A stretch of 64,000 nucleotides of DNA from Alphaproteobacteria bacterium. GTDB taxonomy: Bacteria > Pseudomonadota > Alphaproteobacteria > UBA8366 > GCA-2717185. A program made the position numbers and the translations under genes. The notes below the pieces were generated by a model, which saw only the letters and a list, made by a program, of their open reading frames with translations, searched no databases and had not been told where the DNA came from. Shown in pieces: positions 54,603 through 63,869 of this stretch (position 1 is its first letter; each line of letters begins with the position of its first letter). Location of the stretch: the NCBI GenBank assembly GCA_012103325.1, contig WLWY01000003.1, positions 620,001 to 684,000 on the forward strand, written 5' to 3'.

Positions 54603-56503
54603 CTATTTGTCCGCGTAGCCGATCGTTTTTAGCGCCGTCTCGATTTCTCCCAGAATTGCCGGATCGTCGATGGTCGCGGGCTGTTTGTATTCCGTATTGT
54701 CGGCAATGCTGGCCATTGTGCCGCGTAGAATTTTGCCCGAACGGGTTTTCGGCAAACGCTCGACGACGATAGCCGATTTGAATGCGGCCACCGGACCGAT
54801 CCGCTCGCGGACCATTTTCACGACTTCGCCAGCAATCGCATCGCCGTCTTTCGAAACGCCTGCATTCAATACGAGGAAACCGAGCGGTAACTGGCCTTTC
54901 AGCTTATCCTCGACGCCGATAACCGCGCACTCCGCGACATCCGGATGATCGGCAAGGACTTCTTCCATCGCGCCGGTCGAGAGCCGGTGTCCGGCCACAT
55001 TGATGATGTCGTCGGTTCGTGCCATGACAAAGATGTAACCATCCTCATCCATATAGCCCGCGTCGCCGGATTCGTAATAACCCGGAAAATCCGCCATGTA
55101 GGAGCCAACGAAGCGATCGTCGGCATTCCACAAGGTCGGCAAGCAACTCGGTGGCATGGGAAGCTTGATGCAGATCGCCCCCATCTCGCCTCGCGGCACC
55201 TCTTTGCCGCTCGGATCAAGGACCTGGACGTCATAGCCCGGCACGGCACGGGTTGGCGACCCCGGCTTGATCGGCAGTGCCTCGATGCCGGGACAGTTGG
55301 CTGCTATCGGCCACCCGCTTTCGGTTTGCCACCAATGGTCGATGACCGGAACCTTGAGGTGATCTTCGGCCCAGCTCAGCGTATCCGGATCGAGCCGCTC
55401 GCCAGCGAGGAACAGCGTTCGTAAGGAACCGATGTCGTAGTCATTCAGCAGTTTTCCATCCGGGTCTTCGCGCTTGATTGCCCGGAATGCGGTCGGCGCG
55501 GTGAACAGCGTAGATACCTTGTGCTCGGCAATAATGCGCCAGAAGACCCCAGCGTCCGGTGTTTTCCCACGGGTTTGCCTTCGAACAAAACTGTCGTGCA
55601 GCCATGCAGCAGCGGTGCGTAAACGATGTAGGAATGGCCGACGACCCAGCCGACGTCGGACGCGGCCCAGTACACTTCGCCGGGCTCAGTATTGTAGATA
55701 TTCTTCATCGACCATTTCAGCGCCACCATATGACCGCCATTGTCGCGGACGACGCCCTTCGGCTGTCCGGTCGTTCCGGAGGTATAGAGGATGTAGAGCG
55801 GATCAGTTGCCTTGACCGGTACGCATTCAGCGGGTTCCGCTGAGTCCAAGGCATCTTTCCAGTCATGATCGCGCCCGGATTTCAGTTCGGCGCGGCTTTC
55901 CTTGCGCTGCAGGACGATAACGTTGGGAACGTCGTGCGGCGACAAGGACAGCGCTTCGTCGACAATCGGCATGTAGTCGATGATGCGGCCCGGCTCGATA
56001 CCGCAGGATGCGGCGACGATCGCTTTGGGTTTGGCGTCGGTGATCCGCGTCGCGAGTTCGTTCGGCGCGAACCCGCCGAAGACGACCGAGTGAATCGCAC
56101 CGAGCCGCGCGCAGGCAAGCATCGCCACGGCGGTTTGCGGCACCATTGGCATATAGATAATGACGCGGTCGCCCTTATTCACACCAAGCTGACGTAATGC
56201 GCCGGCGCAGCGCGCGACTTTGTTCTGCAATTCACGGTAGGAAATTTTCCGCTGCTTGTCGGTGATCGGGCTGTCATAAATAATCGCGGTTTGATCGCCC
56301 CGGCCCGCTTCGACATGGCGGTCCACGGCGTTGTAGCAGGTGTTGCATTCGGCACCGGGAAACCATTTGTTGAAGGGCGACTTCGAGTCGTCGAGTACCT
56401 GGTCACAAGGTTTCGACCAATCGATGGCCGAAGCGGCCTCGCTCCAGAACCCTTGCGGATCGTCAAGCGACCGCTGATAGATTTCGTCGAATTGGCCCGT
56501 CAT
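54603..56503 (-). pseudogene. Propionyl-CoA synthetase (PrpE-type acyl-CoA synthetase), frameshifted
   Basis: The leftward frame from 56503 encodes an AMP-forming acyl-CoA synthetase (FDEIYQRSLDDPQGFW, YTSGTTGQPKGVV, VGHSYIVYAPLLHG) to LFEGKPVG at about 55567. There the expected TPDAGVFWRIIAEHKVSTLF continues in another frame through DHWWQTESGWP and RTRSGKILRGTM to the stop at 54603. One missing base near 55561-55566, in a run of GGGAAAA, explains it. The total length of 1901 bp fits a 633-residue enzyme less one base. Either recent inactivation or a homopolymer read error. Confidence 0.88.
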
Positions 56504-56641
56504 TTAAGCCTCCCTGAACCGATCTTGTGAACTGTTTGTACCGATTATACGGCGGTGACGCCGCATTCAAAGCTGCATTGACCTTTGACGCTCAATTGCC
56601 GTAAGCCGATGATGAGCAAGAAGCAATATAGGGTAGCTTTC

Positions 56642-58249
56642 ATGCAGGATTTTGGTGCCACGGCGGCGAATTATACGCCGCTCAGCCCACTCAGTTTCAT
56701 GCGCCGCGCCGCAACGGTGCATCCGTCGCATCCAGCCGTCATGCATGGCGATTTTCAGTATGATTGGGCGACCGCCTACGCCCGGGCTAGGCAGCTCGCT
56801 AGCGCGTTGCAAACCCTGGGCATCGGTAAGAACAGCACGGTTTCGATCATGGCGCCGAACATCCCGGCCTTGTTCGATGCGCATTATGGCGTCCCCATGG
56901 CGGGCGCAGTGTTGAACCCTCTGAACACGCGGCTCGATGCGGATACCATTGCGCATACGCTCGAACACAGCGAAGCAAAAGTTCTGATCACCGATACGGA
57001 ATTCTCGCTAATCGTCGAGGCTGCTCTGTCGCAGCTCGATCATCCGCCTTTCGTGGTCGACATTGACGATCCGCTAGGCCCCGGCGGCAAGCGCCTTGGC
57101 GACATCGAGTACGAAGCGTTTCTGCAGACCGGCGATCCGGATTTCGCCTGGTCGTTACCGGACGATGAATGGGATGCGATCTCGCTCTGCTACACGTCGG
57201 GAACGACGGGCAATCCGAAGGGCGTCGTCTATCATCACCGGGGCGCCTATTTGCTCGCGTTGGGTAACGTCATGGCCTGGAGCCTGCCCCTGCAGCCGAC
57301 CTATCTGTGGACCTTGCCGATGTTCCATTGCGACGGCTGGTGTTTTCCCTGGACGCTTGCGGCCGTCGGCGGCACAAGCGTGTGCCTGCGCAGGGTTGAG
57401 GCCAGGGCGATTTTCGATGCCATTGCCGACAAGCATGTGACGCATTTTTGCGGGGCACCGATCGTGCTGAATTTGTTGGCCCACGCTACGGAGTCGGAGC
57501 GACGGCCCCTGCCCCATCGGGTTTCGGTCATGACTGCTGCGGCGTCGCCGCCGGCCTCGGTTCTACGAGCCATGGAAGAGGAGGGATTCGACGTCACGCA
57601 CGTCTATGGACTGACGGAAGTCTACGGTCCGGCGGTTGTTTGCGCCTGGCATGAGGAATGGGACGACAAACCGATCGAGGAACGTGCGAGTATCAAATCG
57701 CGGCAAGGTGTCGCTTATCCGGTTCTCGAAGATCTCATCGTTGCCGACGCCAATACAGGCAAGCCGGTGCCGAACGACGGCGAAACTCTTGGCGAGGTGT
57801 TCATGCGCGGCAATGTAGTCATGAAAGGATATCTGAAGAACGAGCAGGCGACTGCCGAGGCGTTCGAGGGCGGCTGGTTTCACACCGGCGATCTTGGTGT
57901 CTGGCACGAAGACAATTATGTCGAGCTCAAAGACCGTTCGAAGGACATTATCATTTCCGGCGGTGAGAATATTTCAACTATCGAAGTCGAAGGTGTGCTG
58001 TACGGCCATCCGGCCGTATTCGAAGCTGCCGTCGTGGCCAAGCACGACGATCACTGGGGCGAAGTCCCCTGCGCCTTCGTGACGCTGCACCAGGGAACAG
58101 CCGCGACGGAAGCGGAAATTATCGCGTTTTGCCGGGACAACATGGCGCACTACAAAGCACCGAAACATGTCGTCTTTGGCGAACTACCGAAAACCTCGAC
58201 GGGCAAGGTCCAGAAGTTCGAATTGCGGGAACGAACCCGCGCCGTATAG
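56642..58249 (+). CDS. AMP-forming fatty acyl-CoA synthetase
   Basis: A 535-residue ANL-family enzyme activating fatty or related acids with ATP and CoA. The P-loop CYTSGTTGNPKGVVYHH is at about 182-198, GLTEVYGP near 325-332, FHTGDLGVW near 415 and the catalytic Lys in KTSTGKVQKF near the C-terminus. The ATG at 56642, with AGGG eight bases upstream, matches the family; an extension to 56585 is unsupported. It is divergent from the PrpE gene. Confidence 0.92.
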   Translation: MQDFGATAANYTPLSPLSFMRRAATVHPSHPAVMHGDFQYDWATAYARARQLASALQTLGIGKNSTVSIMAPNIPALFDAHYGVPMAGAVLNPLNTRLDADTIAHTLEHSEAKVLITDTEFSLIVEAALSQLDHPPFVVDIDDPLGPGGKRLGDIEYEAFLQTGDPDFAWSLPDDEWDAISLCYTSGTTGNPKGVVYHHRGAYLLALGNVMAWSLPLQPTYLWTLPMFHCDGWCFPWTLAAVGGTSVCLRRVEARAIFDAIADKHVTHFCGAPIVLNLLAHATESERRPLPHRVSVMTAAASPPASVLRAMEEEGFDVTHVYGLTEVYGPAVVCAWHEEWDDKPIEERASIKSRQGVAYPVLEDLIVADANTGKPVPNDGETLGEVFMRGNVVMKGYLKNEQATAEAFEGGWFHTGDLGVWHEDNYVELKDRSKDIIISGGENISTIEVEGVLYGHPAVFEAAVVAKHDDHWGEVPCAFVTLHQGTAATEAEIIAFCRDNMAHYKAPKHVVFGELPKTSTGKVQKFELRERTRAV

Positions 58250-58269
58250 GCACAAGCGCCTTCCTGCGC

Positions 58270-58941
58270 TCAATCGTGGAAGGTCGTGAACGCTTCGACG
58301 GGCTCTCGCACCGTCACCAACTCGTTGATCACGGAACTTTTGTCCTCTTTGCCGAGCGACATGCCGCAGATAATCGCATCCGAATCCGGCAGTCCCAGAA
58401 CCTCACGAACGACTTTGTGATAATTCGCAAAGGCCGCCTGCGGGCAGGTTTCGAGCCCCTGCCCGCGCGCCGCGAGCATGATGTTCTCCAGGAACATGCC
58501 GCAATCGAGCCAACTGCCCCAATGCATATCCTGATCGATGGTGAAGATCATGCCGACGGGCGCGTCGAAGAATTTGTAGTTGCGCCCGGTCTGCTCGATC
58601 ATGCCTGCCCTGTTATCCTTGGTGATGCCGACCAGACCGTACATATCCCAACCGACCTTGCGCCGCCGCGAAATATACGGCTCGCGCCATTCGGTCATGT
58701 AGTAGAGACGCTCATGGTCGTGTTCGCCGGATTTGTTGTGGAAGGCATCCAGGACCGCGTCGGTCAAACGTTGCTTGGTCTCGCCGACAAGAACATGCGC
58801 TTTCCAGGGCTGAGTATTCGTGCCGCTGGGCGCACGGCTGGCAACGGCTAGGATATGCTCCACGGTTTCGCGGGAAACAGGGTCGGGAAGGAACGCGCGC
58901 ACCGAGCGACGGCCCGCAATAGCTTCATCTACGGATATCAT
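58270..58941 (-). CDS. Nitroreductase family protein
   Basis: A 223-residue FMN-dependent oxidoreductase. RRSVRAFLPDPVSRETVE at about 11-28 and SRAPSGTNTQPWKAHVL at about 35-51 bind FMN; CGMFLENIMLAARGQGLETCPQ near 147-168 is the family helix. Reduces nitro compounds, quinones or flavins; physiological substrate unknown. Convergent with the acyl-CoA synthetase gene. Confidence 0.92.
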   Translation of the reverse strand: MISVDEAIAGRRSVRAFLPDPVSRETVEHILAVASRAPSGTNTQPWKAHVLVGETKQRLTDAVLDAFHNKSGEHDHERLYYMTEWREPYISRRRKVGWDMYGLVGITKDNRAGMIEQTGRNYKFFDAPVGMIFTIDQDMHWGSWLDCGMFLENIMLAARGQGLETCPQAAFANYHKVVREVLGLPDSDAIICGMSLGKEDKSSVINELVTVREPVEAFTTFHD

Positions 58942-59069
58942 TTGGAATCTCTGTGGCTGGGATTAAAGATGCAAAAAGGAGATATGTCCGACCGCACCGG
59001 TCGGATGTGAGAAACTTTATCGACCCGCGTAACGTTTGTCAGGAGCCGATTTTTGCGCGTAGCGAACTG

Positions 59070-59276
59070 CTAATGCGTATTTAAGCGCTCGAGTTCGTCT
59101 TTTATCGCGAGCTTTTCTCGTTTCAGATGAGCGAGCACGGATGAATCCGGCATGGGACGATTGAACTCATCGTCCAAAGCCGTTTCCAGCGATGCGTGTT
59201 TCTCTCTTAGGACCTCGATACGGTCAGTGGACGGGATGTCGATTTGTACCTCTTCCGCACTGTCCTTCACTGCCAT
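59070..59276 (-). CDS. YdcH family protein (DUF465)
   Basis: A 68-residue helical hairpin: LREKHASLETALDDEFNRP followed by LAHLKREKLAIKDELERL, the standard DUF465 pattern. Function unknown, widespread in proteobacteria. It is divergent from ubiX, with about 140 bp between. Confidence 0.88.
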   Translation of the reverse strand: MAVKDSAEEVQIDIPSTDRIEVLREKHASLETALDDEFNRPMPDSSVLAHLKREKLAIKDELERLNTH

Positions 59277-59414
59277 CCTTATCTCCCTTGCTGCGTCGCA
59301 GCCGGGTCATTACTCTCCCGACCGCAACAATTCACATGGATACCGCATGCTACCGCAATTCTACACGGCTGTCAGCAGAAGGCTGTTCGCCAATTGCACG
59401 CAGTTGAACTCGGC

Positions 59415-60035
59415 ATGAGCGAAAAACAGCGCCTCATTGTCGGAATCAGCGGCGCGTCCGGGGTCATCTATGGTGCACGCCTGCTCGAAACGCTGCGGGA
59501 GCTGCCGGTCGAATCCCATTTGGTCGTGAGTAAGGCTGCGGAAGTGACGCTCGCCTATGAAACTGATATCAAGGTTGCAGCGCTACATGCCCTTGCCGAC
59601 GTCAGCTATCCGGAATCGGATATAGGCGCCGCCATTTCGAGCGGTTCGTTCCGGACTCTGGGCATGGTCGTCGCCCCTTGCTCTATCCGTTCCATGTCGG
59701 AAATCGCAACCGGCGTGACCGCGACCTTGCTGACGCGGGCAGCCGACGTTGTCCTTAAGGAACGCCGCCGGCTTGTCCTTATGGTGCGCGAGACGCCGCT
59801 GCATACCGGGCATTTGCGTACGATGACCGCACTCTCCGAGATGGGCGCGATAATCGCACCGCCGCTGCCCGGGTTCTATGCCATGCCGCAGAGCGTCGAG
59901 GATGTCATCGATCATTCGGTCGGACGGGTTTTGGACCTCTTCGGCCTCGATACGGGCAAGGTCCGCCGTTGGGGCGAACCTGCCGCCGACGGCGGCAAAC
60001 CGCTTCGCGCCGTCCGGAGACCGAAAAAGAAGTAG
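59415..60035 (+). CDS. ubiX: Flavin prenyltransferase UbiX
   Basis: A 206-residue enzyme making prenylated FMN, the cofactor of UbiD-type decarboxylases. IVGISGASGVIYGARLLETL at about 9-28 binds FMN/dimethylallyl phosphate; MVVAPCSIRSMSEIATGV and LVLMVRETPLH are family motifs. The ATG at 59415 is used; the frame is open upstream but unrelated. No ubiD is in the window. Confidence 0.94.
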   Translation: MSEKQRLIVGISGASGVIYGARLLETLRELPVESHLVVSKAAEVTLAYETDIKVAALHALADVSYPESDIGAAISSGSFRTLGMVVAPCSIRSMSEIATGVTATLLTRAADVVLKERRRLVLMVRETPLHTGHLRTMTALSEMGAIIAPPLPGFYAMPQSVEDVIDHSVGRVLDLFGLDTGKVRRWGEPAADGGKPLRAVRRPKKK

Positions 60036-60038
60036 CCC

Positions 60039-62312
60039 CTACCGGTTGCGCAACACATTCAAGGCCGAACCGGCACGAAACCACTCAAGTTGCGCTGCGC
60101 TGTAGGAATGCCGCAATTGCATGTGTTCGTCGGTGCCATCGGCATGCGCGATGCGGCAAGTTATGGGTTGGCCCGCCGCCATATCCGCCAAGTTGGTGAG
60201 ATCGATACGGTCGTCGGCTTCAATTCGCTCATAGTCGCTTGGGTCGGCGAAGGTCAGCGCCAGCAGCCCCTGTTTCTTCAGGTTTGACTCGTGAATACGA
60301 GCGAAGCTTCGCGCGATAACCGCCGCACCGCCAAGCAGTCTTGGTGACAAGGCCGCGTGTTCCCGGCTGCTGCCTTCGCCATAGTTTGCATCACCGACGA
60401 TGACCCATTTGACACCCTGTTCCCGATAGTGACGGGCGGTTTTTGAATAGGCCTGATTGGCTTCACTGTTCAGGACATTTATCCCTTCCCCGCGCGCACC
60501 GGTAAATGCATTGATCGCGCCCATCAGCATGTTGTCGCTGAACTTGTCGAGGTGCCCGCGCAAGGAAAGCCAGGGACCCGCCGGTGAAATCTGATCGGTG
60601 GTCGTTTTGCCCTTTGCTTTGGCGAGAACTGGCATATCGACAAAGTCATGCCTGTCCCACGGTTCCCAGGGGGTCATCAATTGCAGGCGTTTGCTTTGCG
60701 GATCGACTTCCAACACGATGCCGGTACCGTCCTCTGGCGGGGCAATGTAGGTGGACTGCCCTGGTTTGAAGCCCTGCTTCGGGACTTCCGGTGCCGCTTT
60801 CGGTGGTGTCAGGCGAAACGGTCTGCCGTCCGCACCTGTGAGGCTATCGGTCAAGGGATTGAACGACAGTCTGCCGGCGAGGGCGAAAGCCGTTACGATT
60901 TCCGGACTGGCAATAAAGTTCATCGTCGATGGCTGTCCGTCGTTTCGGCTGGGAAAGTTGCGGTTGTACGATGTCAGGATCGTATTGGGCGCGCCTGACA
61001 CCTCGGCACGCCGCCATTGACCGATGCAGGGTCCGCACGCATTCGCCAGGACCGTTCCGTCGATTGCCTTCAGAGAATCGATTTGACCGTCGCGTTCGAT
61101 GGTTGCGCGAATCTGCTCCGATCCTGGTGTCACGAGAAACGAGGTCTTTGCCGTCAGTCCGCTCGCCTTGGCTTGTTCGGCGACGTCTGCCGCGCGGCTC
61201 ATATCTTCATAGGATGAATTCGTGCAACTGCCGATAAGTGCCGACGATATGTCGTCGACGAACCCGTTCTTCGGATCACTCACTTCAGCCGCAAGTTTCG
61301 ATATCGGCCGGGCCCTATCCGGCGTATGCGGTCCGACGACATGCGGCTCCAGCGTCGAGAGGTCGAGACGCACGACATGGTCATAGAACGCCTCGGGGTC
61401 GGCCAGAATTTCCGCGTCCGGTTCGAGCAAATGCTGATGCGCCTCGATTATCGGCACAAACTCGGCGCGTCCGGTCGCCTCCAGATAGCGGGACATACGC
61501 GCGTCGAAGGCGAACAAAGACGTGGTCGCCCCCAACTCGGCGCCCATATTGGTGATCGTCGCCTTGCCGGTGGCGCTGATCGATGCGGCGCCGGGGCCGA
61601 TATATTCGACAATGGCGTTGGTACCGCCGGCGACGCCCAGTTTACCGGCAACATAGAGGATGATGTCCTTTGGGGCGGCCCATCCGTTGAGTTCCCCCGT
61701 CAGATAGATAGCAATCCGCCTCGGGTACAAGACCGACCATGGCAGCCCGGCGATGGTCTCTACGGCGTCCGCGCCACCGACACTCACGGCACAGGCGCCG
61801 AGGCCGCCCGCATTCGGCGTGTGCGAGTCCGTGCCCAGAATGAGCGCACCAGGAAACGCATAATTCTCCAGGATTACCTGATGAATAATACCCGCGCCTG
61901 GCCCCCAGAACCCCGCGCCGAACTTCGCCGCCGCCGACCGCAGGAAGTCGTAGACCTCGCTATTTTCCTTGATCGAGTCCTGCAGATCGCCCTCGCCCTC
62001 GACCCGCGCCTGAATGAGGTGATCGCAATGGATCGTGGTCGGCACGACGACCTTGTCCAAGCCCGTCTGGATGAACTGCAGCATGCCGGTCTGCCCCAGC
62101 ACGTCCTGAAAGGCGACTCTGTCCGGCCGAAGCATAAGCTGGCTTTCACCGACATCGAACGACTGCGCTTCCGAAGTGTCGAGATGGCCGAAGAAGAGCT
62201 TTTCAGACAAGGTTAACGGGCACAACAATTTGCGCCGCACCTGCGCAAGGTTCGTCATCATCCGCTGGTAGAGACCGGCGACCTGTTCAGGCGATATATC
62301 GACAGCAACCAT
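60039..62312 (-). CDS. Aconitate hydratase, mitochondrial type
   Basis: A 757-residue [4Fe-4S] enzyme of the TCA cycle. TIHCDHLIQA near 95, ILGTDSHTPNAGGLG near 158, and cluster ligands in ALIGSCTNSS and ANACGPCIGQW are present; the C-terminal domain has GDANYGEGSSREHAAL and ARSFARIHESN. Length and sequence resemble the eukaryotic mitochondrial form rather than AcnA (about 890) or AcnB. The ATG at 62312 has GGAGG five bases upstream. It is divergent from a LysR regulator, which probably controls it. Confidence 0.92.
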   Translation of the reverse strand: MVAVDISPEQVAGLYQRMMTNLAQVRRKLLCPLTLSEKLFFGHLDTSEAQSFDVGESQLMLRPDRVAFQDVLGQTGMLQFIQTGLDKVVVPTTIHCDHLIQARVEGEGDLQDSIKENSEVYDFLRSAAAKFGAGFWGPGAGIIHQVILENYAFPGALILGTDSHTPNAGGLGACAVSVGGADAVETIAGLPWSVLYPRRIAIYLTGELNGWAAPKDIILYVAGKLGVAGGTNAIVEYIGPGAASISATGKATITNMGAELGATTSLFAFDARMSRYLEATGRAEFVPIIEAHQHLLEPDAEILADPEAFYDHVVRLDLSTLEPHVVGPHTPDRARPISKLAAEVSDPKNGFVDDISSALIGSCTNSSYEDMSRAADVAEQAKASGLTAKTSFLVTPGSEQIRATIERDGQIDSLKAIDGTVLANACGPCIGQWRRAEVSGAPNTILTSYNRNFPSRNDGQPSTMNFIASPEIVTAFALAGRLSFNPLTDSLTGADGRPFRLTPPKAAPEVPKQGFKPGQSTYIAPPEDGTGIVLEVDPQSKRLQLMTPWEPWDRHDFVDMPVLAKAKGKTTTDQISPAGPWLSLRGHLDKFSDNMLMGAINAFTGARGEGINVLNSEANQAYSKTARHYREQGVKWVIVGDANYGEGSSREHAALSPRLLGGAAVIARSFARIHESNLKKQGLLALTFADPSDYERIEADDRIDLTNLADMAAGQPITCRIAHADGTDEHMQLRHSYSAAQLEWFRAGSALNVLRNR

Positions 62313-62389
62313 GTATTCCTCCATTGGCCAAGAAGCGTTGGCAGGAACATATGACCGCTTTGAACTGTGATCTAATATATCTTTACCGC

Positions 62390-62418
62390 ATTATTCATAT
62401 GAAATATATATGAATAAT
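62390..62418. promoter_or_regulatory. Perfect palindrome over the LysR start codon, probable operator
   Basis: ATTATTCATAT (62390-62400) and its exact complement ATATGAATAAT (62408-62418) flank seven bases. The right arm includes the A and T of the LysR ATG at 62417. Such long AT dyads with T-N11-A form suit LysR-family binding, implying autoregulation and control of the divergent aconitase. Confidence 0.65.
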
Positions 62419-63337
62419 GGAACTCCGACATCTCCGTTATTTCGTCGCCGTCGCCGAGGAAAGCCACATAACCCGTGCGGCCGAGAAGCTGGGCATCCAG
62501 CAACCGCCGCTAAGCCAGCAGATCAAAGCGTTGGAAACCGAGCTCGACGTGCAGCTTTTTCGCCGCAAACCGCGCGGTGTTGAGCTGACTGATGCCGGGA
62601 GATTGCTGCTGGAAGATGCCCGTCAGATCCTAGAAAAAGTCGAGCACGCGCGCGCGGCAACGCAGCGGACGGCCCGTGGCGAGCAAGGCAGAATCGTTGC
62701 CGGCTTCACCAGCTCGGCCCCGTTTCATCCGCTCGTCCCTCGGGTCATTCGGTCCTTTCGCGAAGCCACGCCGCTCGTCTCCATGCAACTCGAAGAGGCG
62801 GGCACGGGCACACTAGTCGAAGGGCTGCGCAACGAAACGCTGGATGTGGCCTTTATCCGCTCACCGGTTTCGGATGTGGAGGGCATTGCCGTGCATCCGT
62901 TGATCGAGGAGGACATGGTCGTTGCATTGCATGCCGGCCATCGCATTGCGGCAGAGGGCGATGAGGAACCTATCGCCCTCGAGGCGCTCGCCTCTGAGCC
63001 TTTCATTCTCTATCGGCGCTCCGTTGGCCCTGGGCTGCACGATGCGATCATCACTGCCTGCAACGGCGCCGGGTTCACCCCCGACGTGGCGCAGGAAGCG
63101 CCCCGGATCACCTCGACCCTGAACCTCGTCGCGGCGGGTCTAGGCGTCTCCCTCGTTCCGGATTCGCTGCGCCGCCTGCAAATGGACGGTATTTCCTATC
63201 GCTGCATTCGTCAGCGGCCCGCCTTGAAAGCGCCACTCAACTTGGCCTGCCGGCGTGTCGAGAATTCGATTGCAGTGCGGCGCTTCATCGATATGACGCG
63301 GCTCGCGGCGGCGGCGTTCCCCGTCGAAACCGTATAG
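62417..63337 (+). CDS. LysR-family transcriptional regulator
   Basis: A 306-residue regulator. The winged HTH at the N-terminus (MELRHLRYFVAVAEESHITRA fragments, then QPPLSQQIKALE at about 29-40) and a substrate-binding domain (about 90-295) are typical. HLRYFVAVAEE and PPLSQQI resemble the BenM/CatM-like subgroup. It is divergent from aconitase and has a perfect palindrome across its start codon. The effector is unknown; citrate or an aromatic breakdown product are possible. Confidence 0.93.
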   Translation: MELRHLRYFVAVAEESHITRAAEKLGIQQPPLSQQIKALETELDVQLFRRKPRGVELTDAGRLLLEDARQILEKVEHARAATQRTARGEQGRIVAGFTSSAPFHPLVPRVIRSFREATPLVSMQLEEAGTGTLVEGLRNETLDVAFIRSPVSDVEGIAVHPLIEEDMVVALHAGHRIAAEGDEEPIALEALASEPFILYRRSVGPGLHDAIITACNGAGFTPDVAQEAPRITSTLNLVAAGLGVSLVPDSLRRLQMDGISYRCIRQRPALKAPLNLACRRVENSIAVRRFIDMTRLAAAAFPVETV

Positions 63338-63344
63338 GGAATGA

Positions 63345-63869
63345 TCAAGACCCGTTAGAGAAAACGGCGTCGAGGATAATCGCGATATCTTTGCTGGTCC
63401 GTGCGTCCGTATCAATGGGCTGCGCGCGGAAATAGCATTCAAGATTCGCGAGTGCCTGTACCCGCCGGTCCGCAACCCTATCAGGCTCGACTGCAGGCAA
63501 TTTCAACGCATCGAAAAGCGCGTCCTGCTGAAGTCTCTCCGCTTCGAGTTCCGCCTGTTTAACCTGGTCGCGAAGCGCCTCTCGTGCTGCTGGGCCGATC
63601 CCATCCGTCTCGCCTTTCAGCGCCCGCCGTGCGGCGCGAAGCGGGATCACGACATGCGCCTTCCATTCGGAAACCCTGCCAATCACCTTTGCCATATCCG
63701 CTTCGGCTAATGTGAGACAGGCATCTTGTGCGACCCAGCAGCAATACAGCAGAAGATTGACGTCCACACCATGCTGGTCCTGAAGGCGCAGGCAGGCTTC
63801 TGAGACGCCATCCAAGGCATATACCGACAGCGAAAAATCCCAGAATGGGTTTCCCGCATCTTTTGTCAT
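63345..63869 (-). CDS. TIGR02444 family protein
   Basis: A 174-residue helical protein beginning MTKDAGNPFWDFSLSVY. The segments QDACLTLAEADM and VVIPLRAARRALKG match the TIGR02444 family of uncharacterised proteobacterial proteins. The start overlaps the stop of the upstream phosphofructokinase-like gene (ATGA). Upstream residues to 63992 belong to that other gene in a different frame. Function unknown. Confidence 0.85.
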   Translation of the reverse strand: MTKDAGNPFWDFSLSVYALDGVSEACLRLQDQHGVDVNLLLYCCWVAQDACLTLAEADMAKVIGRVSEWKAHVVIPLRAARRALKGETDGIGPAAREALRDQVKQAELEAERLQQDALFDALKLPAVEPDRVADRRVQALANLECYFRAQPIDTDARTSKDIAIILDAVFSNGS

